From positions 62,001 to 126,000 of the forward strand of contig LUPK01000054.1 of the NCBI GenBank assembly GCA_001627335.1: a DNA stretch of 64,000 bases. The letters run 5' to 3'. Position 1 is the stretch's first letter; every line of letters begins with the position of its first letter. A program made the translations under genes and the position numbers. The DNA is from Nocardioides sp. REDSEA-S33_B3. GTDB lineage: Bacteria; Actinomycetota; Actinomycetes; Propionibacteriales; Nocardioidaceae. This document shows positions 51,113 to 59,938 of the stretch, one piece after another. The notes below the pieces were generated by a model. The model did no database searches. It saw nothing but the letters and a program-made list of their open reading frames with translations, and was not told where the DNA came from.

Positions 51113-51562
51113 CTACTGGGTGACGAACTCGGTGAAGTACACCCCCATCACGTCGCCGTGGTACTCCTCCTCCAGGTACACCAGGAGCTCCTCCTTGAGC
51201 TGTTGGCGATGCTTGGCCTTGCCGAGGTCCACCATGTCCTGGCCGGAGAACAGCTCGATCGTGGCGTCCAGCGCCTTGCTGCCGTCGGGTTCGTGCTTGA
51301 TGTCAACGACCAACTGCAACGCGATGCCGATGCGTAGGTAGTGGCCCTCCGCCAGGTTGATCTGGACCGGGTCCAGGACGAGCACCTCGCCCGGCTCCGG
51401 AGCCGGCTCCGCGCCGGCGGGCTTGAGGAAGAACCAGTAGCCGCCTCCGCCGCCGAGCAGCAGCACGAGGACGACGATGATGATCAGCTTCTTCTTGCCG
51501 CCCTTGGCCTCTGCTTCGGGGGCGGCGCCGGCCGCGGCGGGGGCGGTCGCGGTGGTGCTCAT
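51113..51562 (-). CDS. fliL: Flagellar basal body-associated protein FliL
   Basis: The 149-residue protein has a short Ala/Glu-rich cytoplasmic start, a membrane helix (about 25-46) with a Gly cluster and a periplasm-facing FliL domain. That domain shows LVLDPVQINLAEGHYLRIGI, ALQLVVDIK and a final VYFTEFVTQ. FliL surrounds the MotAB stator and supports torque. It overlaps motB by ATGA, so it belongs to the stator group of the operon. Confidence 0.93.
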   Translation of the reverse strand: MSTTATAPAAAGAAPEAEAKGGKKKLIIIVVLVLLLGGGGGYWFFLKPAGAEPAPEPGEVLVLDPVQINLAEGHYLRIGIALQLVVDIKHEPDGSKALDATIELFSGQDMVDLGKAKHRQQLKEELLVYLEEEYHGDVMGVYFTEFVTQ

Positions 51563-52665
51563 GACTGCTCCTTCGGATCGGGTGCGATGCGTCCGGCGGC
51601 CGCGTGGGCCCCGTCGGTGTCGGGGGAGTCGGTCTCGTCGGTGTCGCTGTCGTGCGTGTCGTCGGTCTCTGCCTGCTCGGCCTTCTTGGCCTTGCGGGCG
51701 GCCTTCTTCTCCGCCTTCGTCCGGGCCTTCTTCTGGGCCTTGCCGGTCGCCTTCTCCTGTGCTATCGCGGCGTCGGCCTCCTGCTTGGCCGCAGCGTCGG
51801 GCAGCAGGGCGGCGTCCTGGGGTGCGAGGTCGGTCAACACGACGATGTCGACCCGCTTGTTGACCGCCTGCGCGCCGGGCTTGCTGGGGTCGACCAGTGG
51901 TCGGGTCGAGCCGTAGCCGGCCATCGAGAGCCGGGCGGTCGGGAGCCCGTGCTGCTCCTCGAGACGGCGCAGGACGGTGACGGCACGGGCGGCCGAGAGG
52001 TCCCAGTCCGTGGCGTAGTACTTCGGCTTCACCGGCACCTGGTTGGTGTGACCGTCGATCTGGAGCGGGTCCTCCAGTGACCGCAGCACGGGCGCGACCG
52101 CGTCGACGACCTGCTGCCCGCGCAGGCTCAGCGAGGCCAGGTTGGCCTGGAAGACGACGTGGCGCGAGACCAGGCTGATCACCAGGCCGCGGTGGTCGTA
52201 CGACGTCGCGACGTCGCCGGCCAGTCCCTCGCGCTCCAGGGCCTCGGTCAGCGTCGCGCGGACCTTCTCCAGGCGCTCGGCCTCGGCGGCGGCCTCGTCC
52301 CAGGACCGCTGGTTCTGCAGCGCCGCCGCCTGCTGGACGGCGTTGGCCACGACCTGCCGCTGCTCGGAGTCGAGGTTGGCGGTGGCCAGCTGGGGGGACA
52401 CCGAGTCGACGGGGGCCGACCCGGGCTGGTCGTGCAGCGAAGAGCTGCCCACGAGGAGGGAGTCGCTGCTGCCGAAGCCGGCCGCGAGACCCTCCTTGAG
52501 CTGGGCGTACTTCTTCTCGTCGACCTGGCTCATCGCGAACATGACGACGAAGAGCACCATGAGCAGCGTGACCATGTCGGCGTAGCTGACCAGCCACCGC
52601 TCGTGGTTCTCGTGCTCCTCGTGCTCCTCGTGCTTCTTGCGACGGGACCCGTGGCCGCTGCTCAT
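51559..52665 (-). CDS. motB: Flagellar motor protein MotB
   Basis: The 368-residue stator subunit has a His/Glu-rich cytoplasmic N-terminus (HEEHEEHENHERW) and one membrane helix. The proton-binding Asp30 lies in SYADMVTLLMVLFVVMFAMS. An OmpA-like peptidoglycan-binding domain follows (DGHTNQVPV near 218, AGYGSTRPLV, NKRVDIVVL). Unusually, about 75 extra residues follow: a Lys/Ala-rich stretch (KAQKKARTKAEKKAARKAKK) and an acidic Asp/Thr tail, both likely disordered and outside the membrane. Confidence 0.96.
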   Translation of the reverse strand: MSSGHGSRRKKHEEHEEHENHERWLVSYADMVTLLMVLFVVMFAMSQVDEKKYAQLKEGLAAGFGSSDSLLVGSSSLHDQPGSAPVDSVSPQLATANLDSEQRQVVANAVQQAAALQNQRSWDEAAAEAERLEKVRATLTEALEREGLAGDVATSYDHRGLVISLVSRHVVFQANLASLSLRGQQVVDAVAPVLRSLEDPLQIDGHTNQVPVKPKYYATDWDLSAARAVTVLRRLEEQHGLPTARLSMAGYGSTRPLVDPSKPGAQAVNKRVDIVVLTDLAPQDAALLPDAAAKQEADAAIAQEKATGKAQKKARTKAEKKAARKAKKAEQAETDDTHDSDTDETDSPDTDGAHAAAGRIAPDPKEQS

Positions 52666-52666
52666 G

Positions 52667-53440
52667 TCACGCCGCCTCGGAGAGCTGGTCCTCCGCGGGG
52701 AGCAGCGAGGTGAGCTTCTGCTGGATCACCCGCGGGTTGGCGCCGGCCTGGATGGCGGCGATGCCCTCGACGACCAGCTCCATCCGGGCGCACTCGAGCT
52801 CGGAGAGCCGCTTCAGGCGAGCGGAGATCGGCAGGAAGATGATGTTGGCGCTGGCGACGCCCCACAGGGTCGCGAGGAACGCGGCGGCGATGAGGTGACC
52901 CAGCTTCTCGGGCTCGGCGAGGTTCTCCAGCACGTGGACCAGGCCCATGACCGTTCCGACGATGCCGATGGTGGGCGCGTAGGCGCCCGCGTCGGCGTAG
53001 AACTTGGCCGACTGCTTGTCGGCCCGCTTCTTGGCGCTCACCTCGGCCTCGAGGATGTCGCGGACCTCCTCGGGGTCGGTGCCGTCGATGGCCAGCGTGA
53101 CGCCCTTGGCCAGGAACGGGTCGTCCATGTCCTTGACCATGTCCTCCAGGGCCAGCAGGCCCTCGCGGCGGGCGCGGTCGGCCAGCGACACGATCTGCGG
53201 CACCGCGTCGGCGCCCGAGATCTGACCGCTGCCGCCGAAGGCGCGACCCAGGGCCTTCACCGCGGCCTTGGCGTCAGGCAGCGTGCCGCCGGCGATGGTG
53301 ATGAGGATCGAGGTGCCGAACACCAGGAGCATCGGCGGGAGCAGCAACATCGACATCGGGTTGCCGCCCTCGAGGATGTTGGCGGTGATGACGACGCCGA
53401 AGCCGCCGAAGATGCCGACCGCGGTGGCGAGGTCCTTCAT
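52667..53440 (-). CDS. motA: Flagellar motor protein MotA
   Basis: The 257-residue protein has four membrane helices with the conserved AYAPTIGIVGTVMGLVHVL (about 153-171) and GTLWGVASANIIFLPISARL-type segments of MotA/TolQ proteins. The cytoplasmic loop contains the charged residues that meet FliG (KDMDDPFLAKGV, DPEEVRDILEAEV). One base separates it from motB, and its ATG overlaps the flbD stop. Confidence 0.96.
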   Translation of the reverse strand: MKDLATAVGIFGGFGVVITANILEGGNPMSMLLLPPMLLVFGTSILITIAGGTLPDAKAAVKALGRAFGGSGQISGADAVPQIVSLADRARREGLLALEDMVKDMDDPFLAKGVTLAIDGTDPEEVRDILEAEVSAKKRADKQSAKFYADAGAYAPTIGIVGTVMGLVHVLENLAEPEKLGHLIAAAFLATLWGVASANIIFLPISARLKRLSELECARMELVVEGIAAIQAGANPRVIQQKLTSLLPAEDQLSEAA

Positions 53441-53811
53441 CGGGGGCTCACCTCCTCCGTCACGGTCGCCGCGACACCACTCGGGTGGTCGCCGTCGATC
53501 ACGCTCAGGCTCGGTCGGGGCTGGTGCAGGTCGAGCAGTGAGGCGAGCGCCTGCTGCTCGGGCACCAGCCCGTGCGGGTCGTGGGTGTCGGCCGGCAGCC
53601 GCAGGTCACCGACCTGGATGTGGCTGGACAGCGCGACGACCTCGGCGCGGTGGCGCAGGATCGAGGACATCACGTCGCGCAGCGGCTCGGCGACGACGTA
53701 CTTCTTGCCGTCGACCAACGTGATGACCGTGTCCGGCGTGCTGTCGATGCGCTCGATGAGGTCGGCGTTGAGAGCGAACACGGACCCCGAGAGACGGGTC
53801 AGGGAAATCAT
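53437..53811 (-). CDS. flbD: FlbD family flagellar protein
   Basis: The first 65 residues match the short FlbD family: MISLTRLSGSVFALNADLIE, ERIDSTPDTVITLVDGKKYV. A 60-residue His/Pro/Leu-containing extension, longer than the usual 60-80 residue protein, makes 124 in total. FlbD genes stand between flgE and motA in many Gram-positive operons, as here. Function is poorly defined. The upstream 114-bp gap to flgE has an ACGGCC/GGCCGT-rich inverted repeat and no clear promoter. Confidence 0.88.
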   Translation of the reverse strand: MISLTRLSGSVFALNADLIERIDSTPDTVITLVDGKKYVVAEPLRDVMSSILRHRAEVVALSSHIQVGDLRLPADTHDPHGLVPEQQALASLLDLHQPRPSLSVIDGDHPSGVAATVTEEVSPR

Positions 53812-53925
53812 GGGGTGGCACCATCCTTGTGCTTGGCCCGACGGCCGTCCGTGGCCGTCGAGGAAACAGATCGGCCGCCGGCACCGGGACCTGAGGGGTC
53901 CGGGCCGACGGCCTCTCCGCGGGGG

Positions 53926-54795
53926 TCAGCGCTTGATGTTGACCAGTTCCTCGAGGACCTGGTCGGAGGTGGTGATGACCCGCGAGCTGGCCTGGAAGCC
54001 ACGCTGGGCGAGGATCAGGTTGGTGAACTCGGCGGCGAGCTCGACGTTGGACATCTCCAGCGCTCCGGCGATGATCGTGCCCGCACCGTCCTGGCCGGGC
54101 ACGCCCAGCTGCACTGCGCCGGAGTTGGCCGACGCGCGGTAGGCCGTCTCGCCGATCTTCTCCAGGCCCATCACGTTGGCGAAGTCGGCGCTGGCCAGCT
54201 GGGCCATGTCGCGCTGGATGCCGTCGGAGAAGACGCCGCGCAGCATGCCGTCGGAGCCGAAGGTGTACGACGTCAGCGCGGTGCCCGCACCCACCGGCGG
54301 GGTCAGCGTGGGCAGCACGGCGGTGTCGAGGGTGATGTCGATGAGGCCGGCCGCGTAGTCCGGGGCGCCGGTGGCGTCCAGGCCGTAGCCCTGCACCCGC
54401 GCGCCGCTGTTGGTCACCAGGGTGCCGGTCTCGTCGAAGGTGAACGCACCGGCGCGGGTGTACATCTGCTCGTTGCCGCGCTGGACGACGAAGAACCCGT
54501 CGCCCTGCAGCATCAGGTCGGTGCCGCGGCCGGTCATCTGGGCCGAGCCCTGGTTGAAGTTGGTCGACGTGGTGGCGATCTGGACGCCCAGCCCGATCTG
54601 GACCGGGTTGGTGCCGCCGCGCTCGGCGTTGGCGGCGGTGCCGCCGGTCATCATCTGGCTCAGGGTGTCCTGGAAGACGGTGGTCGAGGACTTGAAGCCG
54701 GTGGTGTTGGCGTTGGCGATGTTGTTGCCGGTGACGTCGAGCATGGTCTGGTTGACGCGGAGGCCGGAGATGCCGGCGAAGAGCGAACGGAGCAT
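53926..54795 (-). CDS. flgE: Flagellar hook protein FlgE (short form)
   Basis: The 289-residue protein starts MLRSLFAGISGLRVNQTMLD with the FlgBCEFG rod motif NNIANANTTGFK. It continues with TGRGTDLMLQGDGFFVVQRG and ends with NVELAAEFTNLILAQRGFQA. At this length it lacks the large outer D2/D3 domains of enterobacterial FlgE and could be confused with FlgF or FlgG. Position after flgD and fliK, and LTSYTFGSDGMLRGVFSDG in the middle, favour hook protein. AGGAA precedes the ATG. Confidence 0.88.
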   Translation of the reverse strand: MLRSLFAGISGLRVNQTMLDVTGNNIANANTTGFKSSTTVFQDTLSQMMTGGTAANAERGGTNPVQIGLGVQIATTSTNFNQGSAQMTGRGTDLMLQGDGFFVVQRGNEQMYTRAGAFTFDETGTLVTNSGARVQGYGLDATGAPDYAAGLIDITLDTAVLPTLTPPVGAGTALTSYTFGSDGMLRGVFSDGIQRDMAQLASADFANVMGLEKIGETAYRASANSGAVQLGVPGQDGAGTIIAGALEMSNVELAAEFTNLILAQRGFQASSRVITTSDQVLEELVNIKR

Positions 54796-54853
54796 GGGAC
54801 GAGTTCCTTGTCTCAGAAGGTCGGTGGAGACCGGTGGACTGCTGGGGCGGGTG

Positions 54854-55351
54854 TCAGACGGCCGACGTGGTCGGGTCGGACGGGGTGCTGGAGGACTGGC
54901 CCTCTGAGGGGCCTGACGACTGGCCGGCTCGTGAGCCGTCGGTGACCGCGAGCACGGACGCGAGCGGGACGTCGACACCGCCGACGTCGAGCACCGGTCC
55001 TGCGGCGCCGAAGCTCACCCCGTGCACCGCTCCGGTGCCCTGGGTGCCGTCGCTGAGGGTGTAGGAGACGTCGCGGCCCACCAGTGAGCTGGCGCCGAAG
55101 GCCGTCGTGGCCTGGAGCACCATCGCCGTCTGGTCGGCGACCGCCTGCATCTTCTCCAGGGCGGTGAACTGGGCGTTCTGCGCGAGGAACTCGCTGGAGT
55201 CCGCCGGGTTCATCGGGTCCTGGTACCTCAGCTGCGCGACCATGAGCTGCAGGAACATCTCCTTGCTCTCATCGGTCGCCGCCGTCGTGCTGGCGGGCAA
55301 GAGCCCCGCCATGCCGCTGCCCGTCACAGCCTCGGTGGCTGGGATGGTCAC
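54854..55351 (-). CDS. flgD: Flagellar hook assembly protein FlgD
   Basis: The 165-residue hook scaffold has the hallmark MFLQLMVAQLRYQDPMNPAD followed by SSEFLAQNAQFTALEKMQ. The short C-terminal part (SLVGRDVSYTLSDG and strands) is the minimal domain, and the end is Ser/Thr/Pro-rich. FlgD caps the growing hook. It lies between fliK and flgE, in standard order. Confidence 0.95.
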   Translation of the reverse strand: MTIPATEAVTGSGMAGLLPASTTAATDESKEMFLQLMVAQLRYQDPMNPADSSEFLAQNAQFTALEKMQAVADQTAMVLQATTAFGASSLVGRDVSYTLSDGTQGTGAVHGVSFGAAGPVLDVGGVDVPLASVLAVTDGSRAGQSSGPSEGQSSSTPSDPTTSAV

Positions 55352-55360
55352 GGTCCCTCC

Positions 55361-57148
55361 TCACATGCTCACGTCGAGGCGCCGCGAGGCGTCCGACGTG
55401 GGCGGGTCGGCCGGGCGGGGGGTCCCCGCGCCCTGGCTGCCGTCCCTGGCAGTGGTGTCGACCTGCGTCCCTGCGGGTCGTCCTGCGGCCCGGTGCTCGG
55501 CCTGGGGCCGCTCGCCGGGGGTCTGGTGGTCCGACGCGCCGGCGTCGGTCTGGCTCGGCGGCGGGTTGTCGCCGTCGTACGCCTGGGGGTCGGGCTGGCC
55601 GCCTGCCTGGCCGCCTGCCTGGCTGCCGGCGTGGTGGCCGGCCTGCTGGCTGCCCTGCTGCCCGGCGGCCTGCGAGTGGTGCAGCACGCTCAGCTGCGTC
55701 TCGCCGGCCGGTCGGCCGCTCATCGACTCCAGCGCGCGCTGCAGGGCGGGCAGCCCCTCGTGCAGGGTGGCGCGGGCGTCCTCGGAGCCGGTGGCCATGC
55801 GCACCCGGACCCCGCCGGGGTGCACGGTCAGGGTGATCCGGACGTCACCGAGGTGCTCGGGGTCGAGCCGGAGCACCATCCGGTGGGTGCCGGGGCCGGC
55901 CTGCACGAGCCGGGTCAGCTCGGGCACGACCTGCGCGGCGGCGCTCTGGGTCACCTGGGTGACCGGTCGGTCGGTGGTCGCGGTGGCTGCGGTGGTGGCC
56001 GGCGCCTGCACGAACGTCGCGGCCTGCGGGTCCGCCGACGGCGTCACCCGGGGCTGGTCGGCACGGGGCTGGTCGGTGCGGGGCTGGTCCGTACGGGGCT
56101 GGTCCGTGTCGGCGGCGGGCGGGGGCGGTGCGTGGTCAACCGTCTGCGCGGACGAGTCGGTTCCCTGCTCACCGCCGGTGGTGGCGGTGGTGGCGGTGGT
56201 GGCGGGCGGTGCGTGGTCAACCGTTTGCGTGGGGGGAACGGTTGCCTGCTCACCGTCCGGGGCGGCGCTCGGGAGCGGTGCGTGGTCAACCGTCTCGGTC
56301 GCCAGGGCGGTTGCCTGCTCACCGCTGGCGAAGGCGGCGGGGGCGGGCGGTGCGTGGTCAACCGTCTGCGTGGGCGCACCGGTTGCCTGCTCACCGCCGG
56401 CGGTCGCAGTCGTGACGGTCGGCTGCGCGGTCCCGTCGACTGCGGTGCCATCGGATGCGGTGCCATCGGATGCGGTGCCGGCGAGTGCTGCGGCGAGCGC
56501 GGGCGGCAGGACGACCGGCAGTACGACCGGCATGTCGACCGGCAGGTCGACCGGGGCGTCGCTCGCGGGTACGCCGACAGCGGTCGGCGCCGGGCCGGGA
56601 CGCTCGCCCGGGGTCCGGTCGACGGCCACCGTGGTCACGTCCGTCGGCAGCTGCGTCGGCTGCGGAGACGCGGGGCCGGCAGGTGCGGCAGGACGCGTCG
56701 GCCCGGCGGGCTGGTCGGGGCGCGTCGCGGTGGCGGGTGCGGGAGGACGCGCCGGCTCGGAGACCACGGAACGGGTCCCGCCCACGGTCGCCTGGACACC
56801 CGTCTGCGCGGCGACAGCGGTCCCCGCATCGGCGGTGGTCGCGTCGGCGGTCGCCGCGTCGGCGGTGCCCGTCGCGTCGACGGCCGTCTCCGCAACCGGG
56901 GCCGGGCTCGGGCTCGGGCTCGGGCTCAGCACGGCATCCGCCGTGGTGGTGGTCGCGGTGGCACTCGCGGGCACAGCACCTGGGGCGCCGGCGGCCAGCA
57001 CGGCGGCGACGAGGGCGGCGAAGGCGTCGGTCGTCGCGGCCTCGCCACCGGAGGAGGCGGAGGAGCCGGAGGAGTCGGAGGACGAGCCGCGGGACGAGCC
57101 GGCGCCGGAGGTGGCGAGCACACCGAGGGGCAGGGGCGCGATGGTCAT
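55361..57148 (-). CDS. fliK: Flagellar hook-length control protein FliK
   Basis: The 595-residue protein has a long, disordered Ala/Thr/Pro/Asp-rich region (about 1-400) that acts as the molecular ruler. The Flg_hook domain (about 405-495) has HRMVLRLDPEHLGDVRITL and the VRMATGSEDARATLHEGLPA block. A Gln/Gly/Ala-rich tail ends it. The ruler contains several repeat families: four copies of a TVDHAP unit, four DQPR units and three TxSDG units. The ATG shares a base with the preceding stop (TGATG). FliK works with FlhB to stop hook export. Confidence 0.9.
   Translation of the reverse strand: MTIAPLPLGVLATSGAGSSRGSSSDSSGSSASSGGEAATTDAFAALVAAVLAAGAPGAVPASATATTTTADAVLSPSPSPSPAPVAETAVDATGTADAATADATTADAGTAVAAQTGVQATVGGTRSVVSEPARPPAPATATRPDQPAGPTRPAAPAGPASPQPTQLPTDVTTVAVDRTPGERPGPAPTAVGVPASDAPVDLPVDMPVVLPVVLPPALAAALAGTASDGTASDGTAVDGTAQPTVTTATAGGEQATGAPTQTVDHAPPAPAAFASGEQATALATETVDHAPLPSAAPDGEQATVPPTQTVDHAPPATTATTATTGGEQGTDSSAQTVDHAPPPPAADTDQPRTDQPRTDQPRADQPRVTPSADPQAATFVQAPATTAATATTDRPVTQVTQSAAAQVVPELTRLVQAGPGTHRMVLRLDPEHLGDVRITLTVHPGGVRVRMATGSEDARATLHEGLPALQRALESMSGRPAGETQLSVLHHSQAAGQQGSQQAGHHAGSQAGGQAGGQPDPQAYDGDNPPPSQTDAGASDHQTPGERPQAEHRAAGRPAGTQVDTTARDGSQGAGTPRPADPPTSDASRRLDVSM
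56126..56402 (-). repeat. Four imperfect repeats in the FliK ruler region
   Basis: Units that begin CGGTGCGTGGTCAACCGT on the plus strand lie at 56126, 56217, 56276 and 56348, each followed by a variable part and a conserved TGCCTGCTCACCG-like end. They encode GEQAT, a variable linker and QTVDHAP. Unit length varies from 59 to 91 bp because of short Thr/Ala expansions. Confidence 0.85.
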
Positions 57149-58134
57149 CAGGCTCCCTCCACCAGGGCGAGGATCTTCGCGACGTACCCCTGCGTCTCGG
57201 CGTACGGCGGCACGCCGTCGTACCTGAGCACCGCACCCGGGCCCGCGTTGTAACCGGCCAGCGCGTGGTCGACCCGGCCGAAGCGGTCGAGCAGGTCGCG
57301 CATGAGGCGGGCGGCCCCGTCGACGGACTGCGCCGGGTCGAAGGGGTCGCTCACCCCGAGGCCCTTGGCGGTGCCGGGCATCAGCTGCATCAGCCCCTGG
57401 GCGCCGGCGGGGCTGACCGCGGAGGGCTGGAAGCTGCTCTCGGTGCGGGCCATGGCGGCCAGCAGCACCGGATCGACGCCGTAGCGGGTGCCGATGGTGT
57501 TGAAGAGGTCGGCGAACGGGACGCCGGTCACCTGGGAGGCGCCGGTCGCGGCGACCCGGGAGGCCGGGGCGGTCGCGGAGACGCCCTCGCCGGGCAGGAC
57601 CCGACGGATGAAGTCGGGGGTGCCGTGCCCGGAGTCCGCGATGCTGATCACGCGGATGTCGAGGCCGGTGCGCGGAGCCTCGAGGATCATCCCGTCGCCG
57701 AGGTAGATCGCGATGTGGTCGGCGCCGACGTTGCGCGAGGAGCGGTCCCAGGCGACCAGGTCGCCGGGGCGGGCCTCGGCGAGCGAGGCGACCGGGCTGC
57801 CGCTGCGGGCCTGGTCGTTGGAGACGCGCGGCAGGTCGATGCCGTGCTGGGCGAAGACGTGCTGCACGAGGCCGGAGCAGTCCATGCCGCCGTCGGCCGG
57901 CGAGCTGCCGCCCCAGACGTAGGGCATCCCGACGTACTGTCGCGCGGTCGCGATGACGCCCTCGGCGGTGGCGGTGCCGCCGGTGGCGGCGCCGGTCGTG
58001 GTGGACCCGTAGGCAGCGGTGGCGCCCGACATCATCTGGGCGAAGACGGCGCCGTTCATCGGCGCGGCGGGCTGCAGCTGGGTCAGCTGGCCCTGGATCT
58101 GGGCGATGCGGGCCTCGACGGCGGCGATGCTCAT
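57148..58134 (-). CDS. NlpC/P60 and lytic transglycosylase fusion in the flagellar operon
   Basis: The 328-residue protein joins two wall hydrolases. Residues 55-185 are an NlpC/P60 domain with the catalytic Cys in MDCSGLVQHVF (about 84) and His in DHIAIYLGDG. Residues 205-325 are an SLT domain with the catalytic Glu in ARTESSFQPSAVSPAGAQGL (about 231) and AGYNAGPGAVLRY. No signal peptide is visible, so export through the flagellar apparatus itself is likely. It occupies the place of FlgJ and should open the peptidoglycan for the rod. Both active sites look complete. Confidence 0.9.
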   Translation of the reverse strand: MSIAAVEARIAQIQGQLTQLQPAAPMNGAVFAQMMSGATAAYGSTTTGAATGGTATAEGVIATARQYVGMPYVWGGSSPADGGMDCSGLVQHVFAQHGIDLPRVSNDQARSGSPVASLAEARPGDLVAWDRSSRNVGADHIAIYLGDGMILEAPRTGLDIRVISIADSGHGTPDFIRRVLPGEGVSATAPASRVAATGASQVTGVPFADLFNTIGTRYGVDPVLLAAMARTESSFQPSAVSPAGAQGLMQLMPGTAKGLGVSDPFDPAQSVDGAARLMRDLLDRFGRVDHALAGYNAGPGAVLRYDGVPPYAETQGYVAKILALVEGA

Positions 58135-58589
58135 GCCGCACCCCCGTCCGCGGTGCTGCGACGCAGCCAGCCCTGGGAGGCGACCTCGTCCATGTCCTTG
58201 TCGTCGGCGCGGCGACGCTCGACGCGCCGCTCGGCAGCACGCCGGTCCAGCAGGCCCTCGACGGCGCCGAGCCGGGACCGGTCGCTCTGCCACCGGCCGT
58301 CGGCCTCGACCGCCATGCTCCGCGCCACGTCGAGGCGAGCCCGGTCCGCGACCAGCTCCTCGCGCAGGGCCGTGAGCGACTCGCGCAGCGCCACGAAGGT
58401 CGACATGTCCCCGGAGACGAAGGAGCCGTGCTCGCGCAGCGCCGCCTCGAGCTCGCCGACCCGCGCCTCCCTGGAGCGCAGGTCGGCGAGCGCGGCCACG
58501 AGCCCGAGACGGCTGTCGCGCTCGCGGACCTCCCGCACCCGGGCCACGGCTCCGAGCCCGCGGTCGGCGGGGTGCGGTCGGCGGCTCAT
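58131..58589 (-). CDS. fliJ: Flagellar export protein FliJ
   Basis: The 152-residue protein is nearly all helical, with long runs of Arg, Glu, Ala and Leu forming the two-helix coiled coil of FliJ, which acts as the stalk of the export ATPase. Sequence identity in this family is low; the assignment rests on structure and on position directly after fliI with an ATGA overlap. Confidence 0.8.
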   Translation of the reverse strand: MSRRPHPADRGLGAVARVREVRERDSRLGLVAALADLRSREARVGELEAALREHGSFVSGDMSTFVALRESLTALREELVADRARLDVARSMAVEADGRWQSDRSRLGAVEGLLDRRAAERRVERRRADDKDMDEVASQGWLRRSTADGGAA

Positions 58590-59938
58590 CGGGCCACCAG
58601 CTGGTGCAGCGCCGCCCAGGTGTCGGCGGTCGGGGTCTGCTCGTCCATCGACTGACGCAGGAACGCCTCGATCTGCGGCATCCGGGCGATGGCGGCGTCG
58701 GCCTCGGGGTCGGTGCCGGCGACGTACGCGCCGATCTCGACGAGCTCCTTGACGTCGCGGTGCGCGGCCAGCATGCGTCGCAGGGCGACGGCGTCGCCGC
58801 GCTGCTCGGGAGCGGTCACGGCGCTGGTGACGCGGGAGATCGACTCGAGCACGTCGATGCTGGGGAAGTGCCCGGCGGTGGCGAGGCGTCGGGTGAGGAC
58901 GACGTGACCGTCGAGGATCGAGCGGGCGGTGTCGCCGATCGGGTCCTGCAGGTCGTCGCCCTCGACCAGGACGGTGTAGAGGCCGGTGATCGAGCCGTGC
59001 GGCGAGGTGCCGGCGCGCTCGAGCAGGCGGGGCATCAGGTTGAAGACGCTGGGCGGGTAGCCGCGGGTGGCCGGCGGCTCGCCCGCCGACAGACCGATCT
59101 CGCGCTGGGCCATCGCCACGCGGGTCAGCGAGTCCATCATCAGCACCACGTCGCGTCCGGCGTCGCGGAAGGACTCCGCGATCCGGGTGGCCACGAAGGC
59201 CGAGCGCAGCCGCTCCACCGGCGGGGCGTCGGAGGTCGCGACCACCAGGACCGACCGCGCCAGGCCCTCGGGCCCGAGGTCGTTCTCGATGAACTCGCGG
59301 ACCTCACGGCCGCGCTCGCCGACCAGGGCGATGACCGAGACCTCGGCGTCGGTGCCGCGGGCGATCATCGACAGCAGGCTCGACTTGCCGACGCCCGAGC
59401 CGGCCATGATGCCGATGCGCTGGCCGCGGCCGCAGGGCACGAGCGAGTCCAGTGCCCGCACACCGAGGCCGAGCTGACGGGTGATGGTCGGGCGGGCCAG
59501 CGCGTCGGGCGCGCTGCCGTCGACGTCGACGAGCTTCATGCCGGGGATGGCGCCGAGGTGCGGGCCGCCGTCGATGGGGCGGCCGAGGCCGTCGAGCACC
59601 CGGCCGCGCAGGGCGTCGCCGACCCGGATCTGCAGCGGGCCGCCGGTGTGGCGGACGTAGGCGCCGACCTGGATGCCGGTGAGCCGGCCCAGCGGCAGGC
59701 AGACCAGACCCTCGGTGCTGGAGGCGGCGACCTCGACGAGCACCGGTGGTGTGGACTGCACCTCGAGCAGGTCGCCGACGGCGGCGCGCAGGCCGGTGAC
59801 CCTCAGGTGGAGGCCGACCATCTCCGAGACCCGGCCCAGGCCGAGCGGACGGATCGCGGCCAGCGCGCGGGAGCGGTTCGCGGTCAGGGCGGCGCTCGCC
59901 CCGGCGGGCGTCGGGGCGGGGATCGACATCGCGGTCAC
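58586..59938 (-). CDS. fliI: Flagellum-specific ATPase FliI
   Basis: This 450-residue ATPase drives unfolding and export of flagellar substrates. Motifs are Walker A GSGVGKSS (about 187-194), ALVGERGREVREF, Walker B VVLMMDSLTRVAMAQREIGL and the family signature PPSVFNLMPRLLERAG. The GTG at 59938 is preferred: GGGAGG lies 7 nt upstream and it overlaps the fliH stop as GTGA; an ATG 9 bp downstream is the alternative. FliH and FliJ, encoded on each side, are its partners. Confidence 0.96.
   Translation of the reverse strand: MTAMSIPAPTPAGASAALTANRSRALAAIRPLGLGRVSEMVGLHLRVTGLRAAVGDLLEVQSTPPVLVEVAASSTEGLVCLPLGRLTGIQVGAYVRHTGGPLQIRVGDALRGRVLDGLGRPIDGGPHLGAIPGMKLVDVDGSAPDALARPTITRQLGLGVRALDSLVPCGRGQRIGIMAGSGVGKSSLLSMIARGTDAEVSVIALVGERGREVREFIENDLGPEGLARSVLVVATSDAPPVERLRSAFVATRIAESFRDAGRDVVLMMDSLTRVAMAQREIGLSAGEPPATRGYPPSVFNLMPRLLERAGTSPHGSITGLYTVLVEGDDLQDPIGDTARSILDGHVVLTRRLATAGHFPSIDVLESISRVTSAVTAPEQRGDAVALRRMLAAHRDVKELVEIGAYVAGTDPEADAAIARMPQIEAFLRQSMDEQTPTADTWAALHQLVAR

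Noticed and set aside
53926..54795. Calling the short hook-type protein FlgG
   Set aside because: Operon position after fliK and flgD, and the absence of a paired flgF, favour FlgE; the length alone leaves some doubt.
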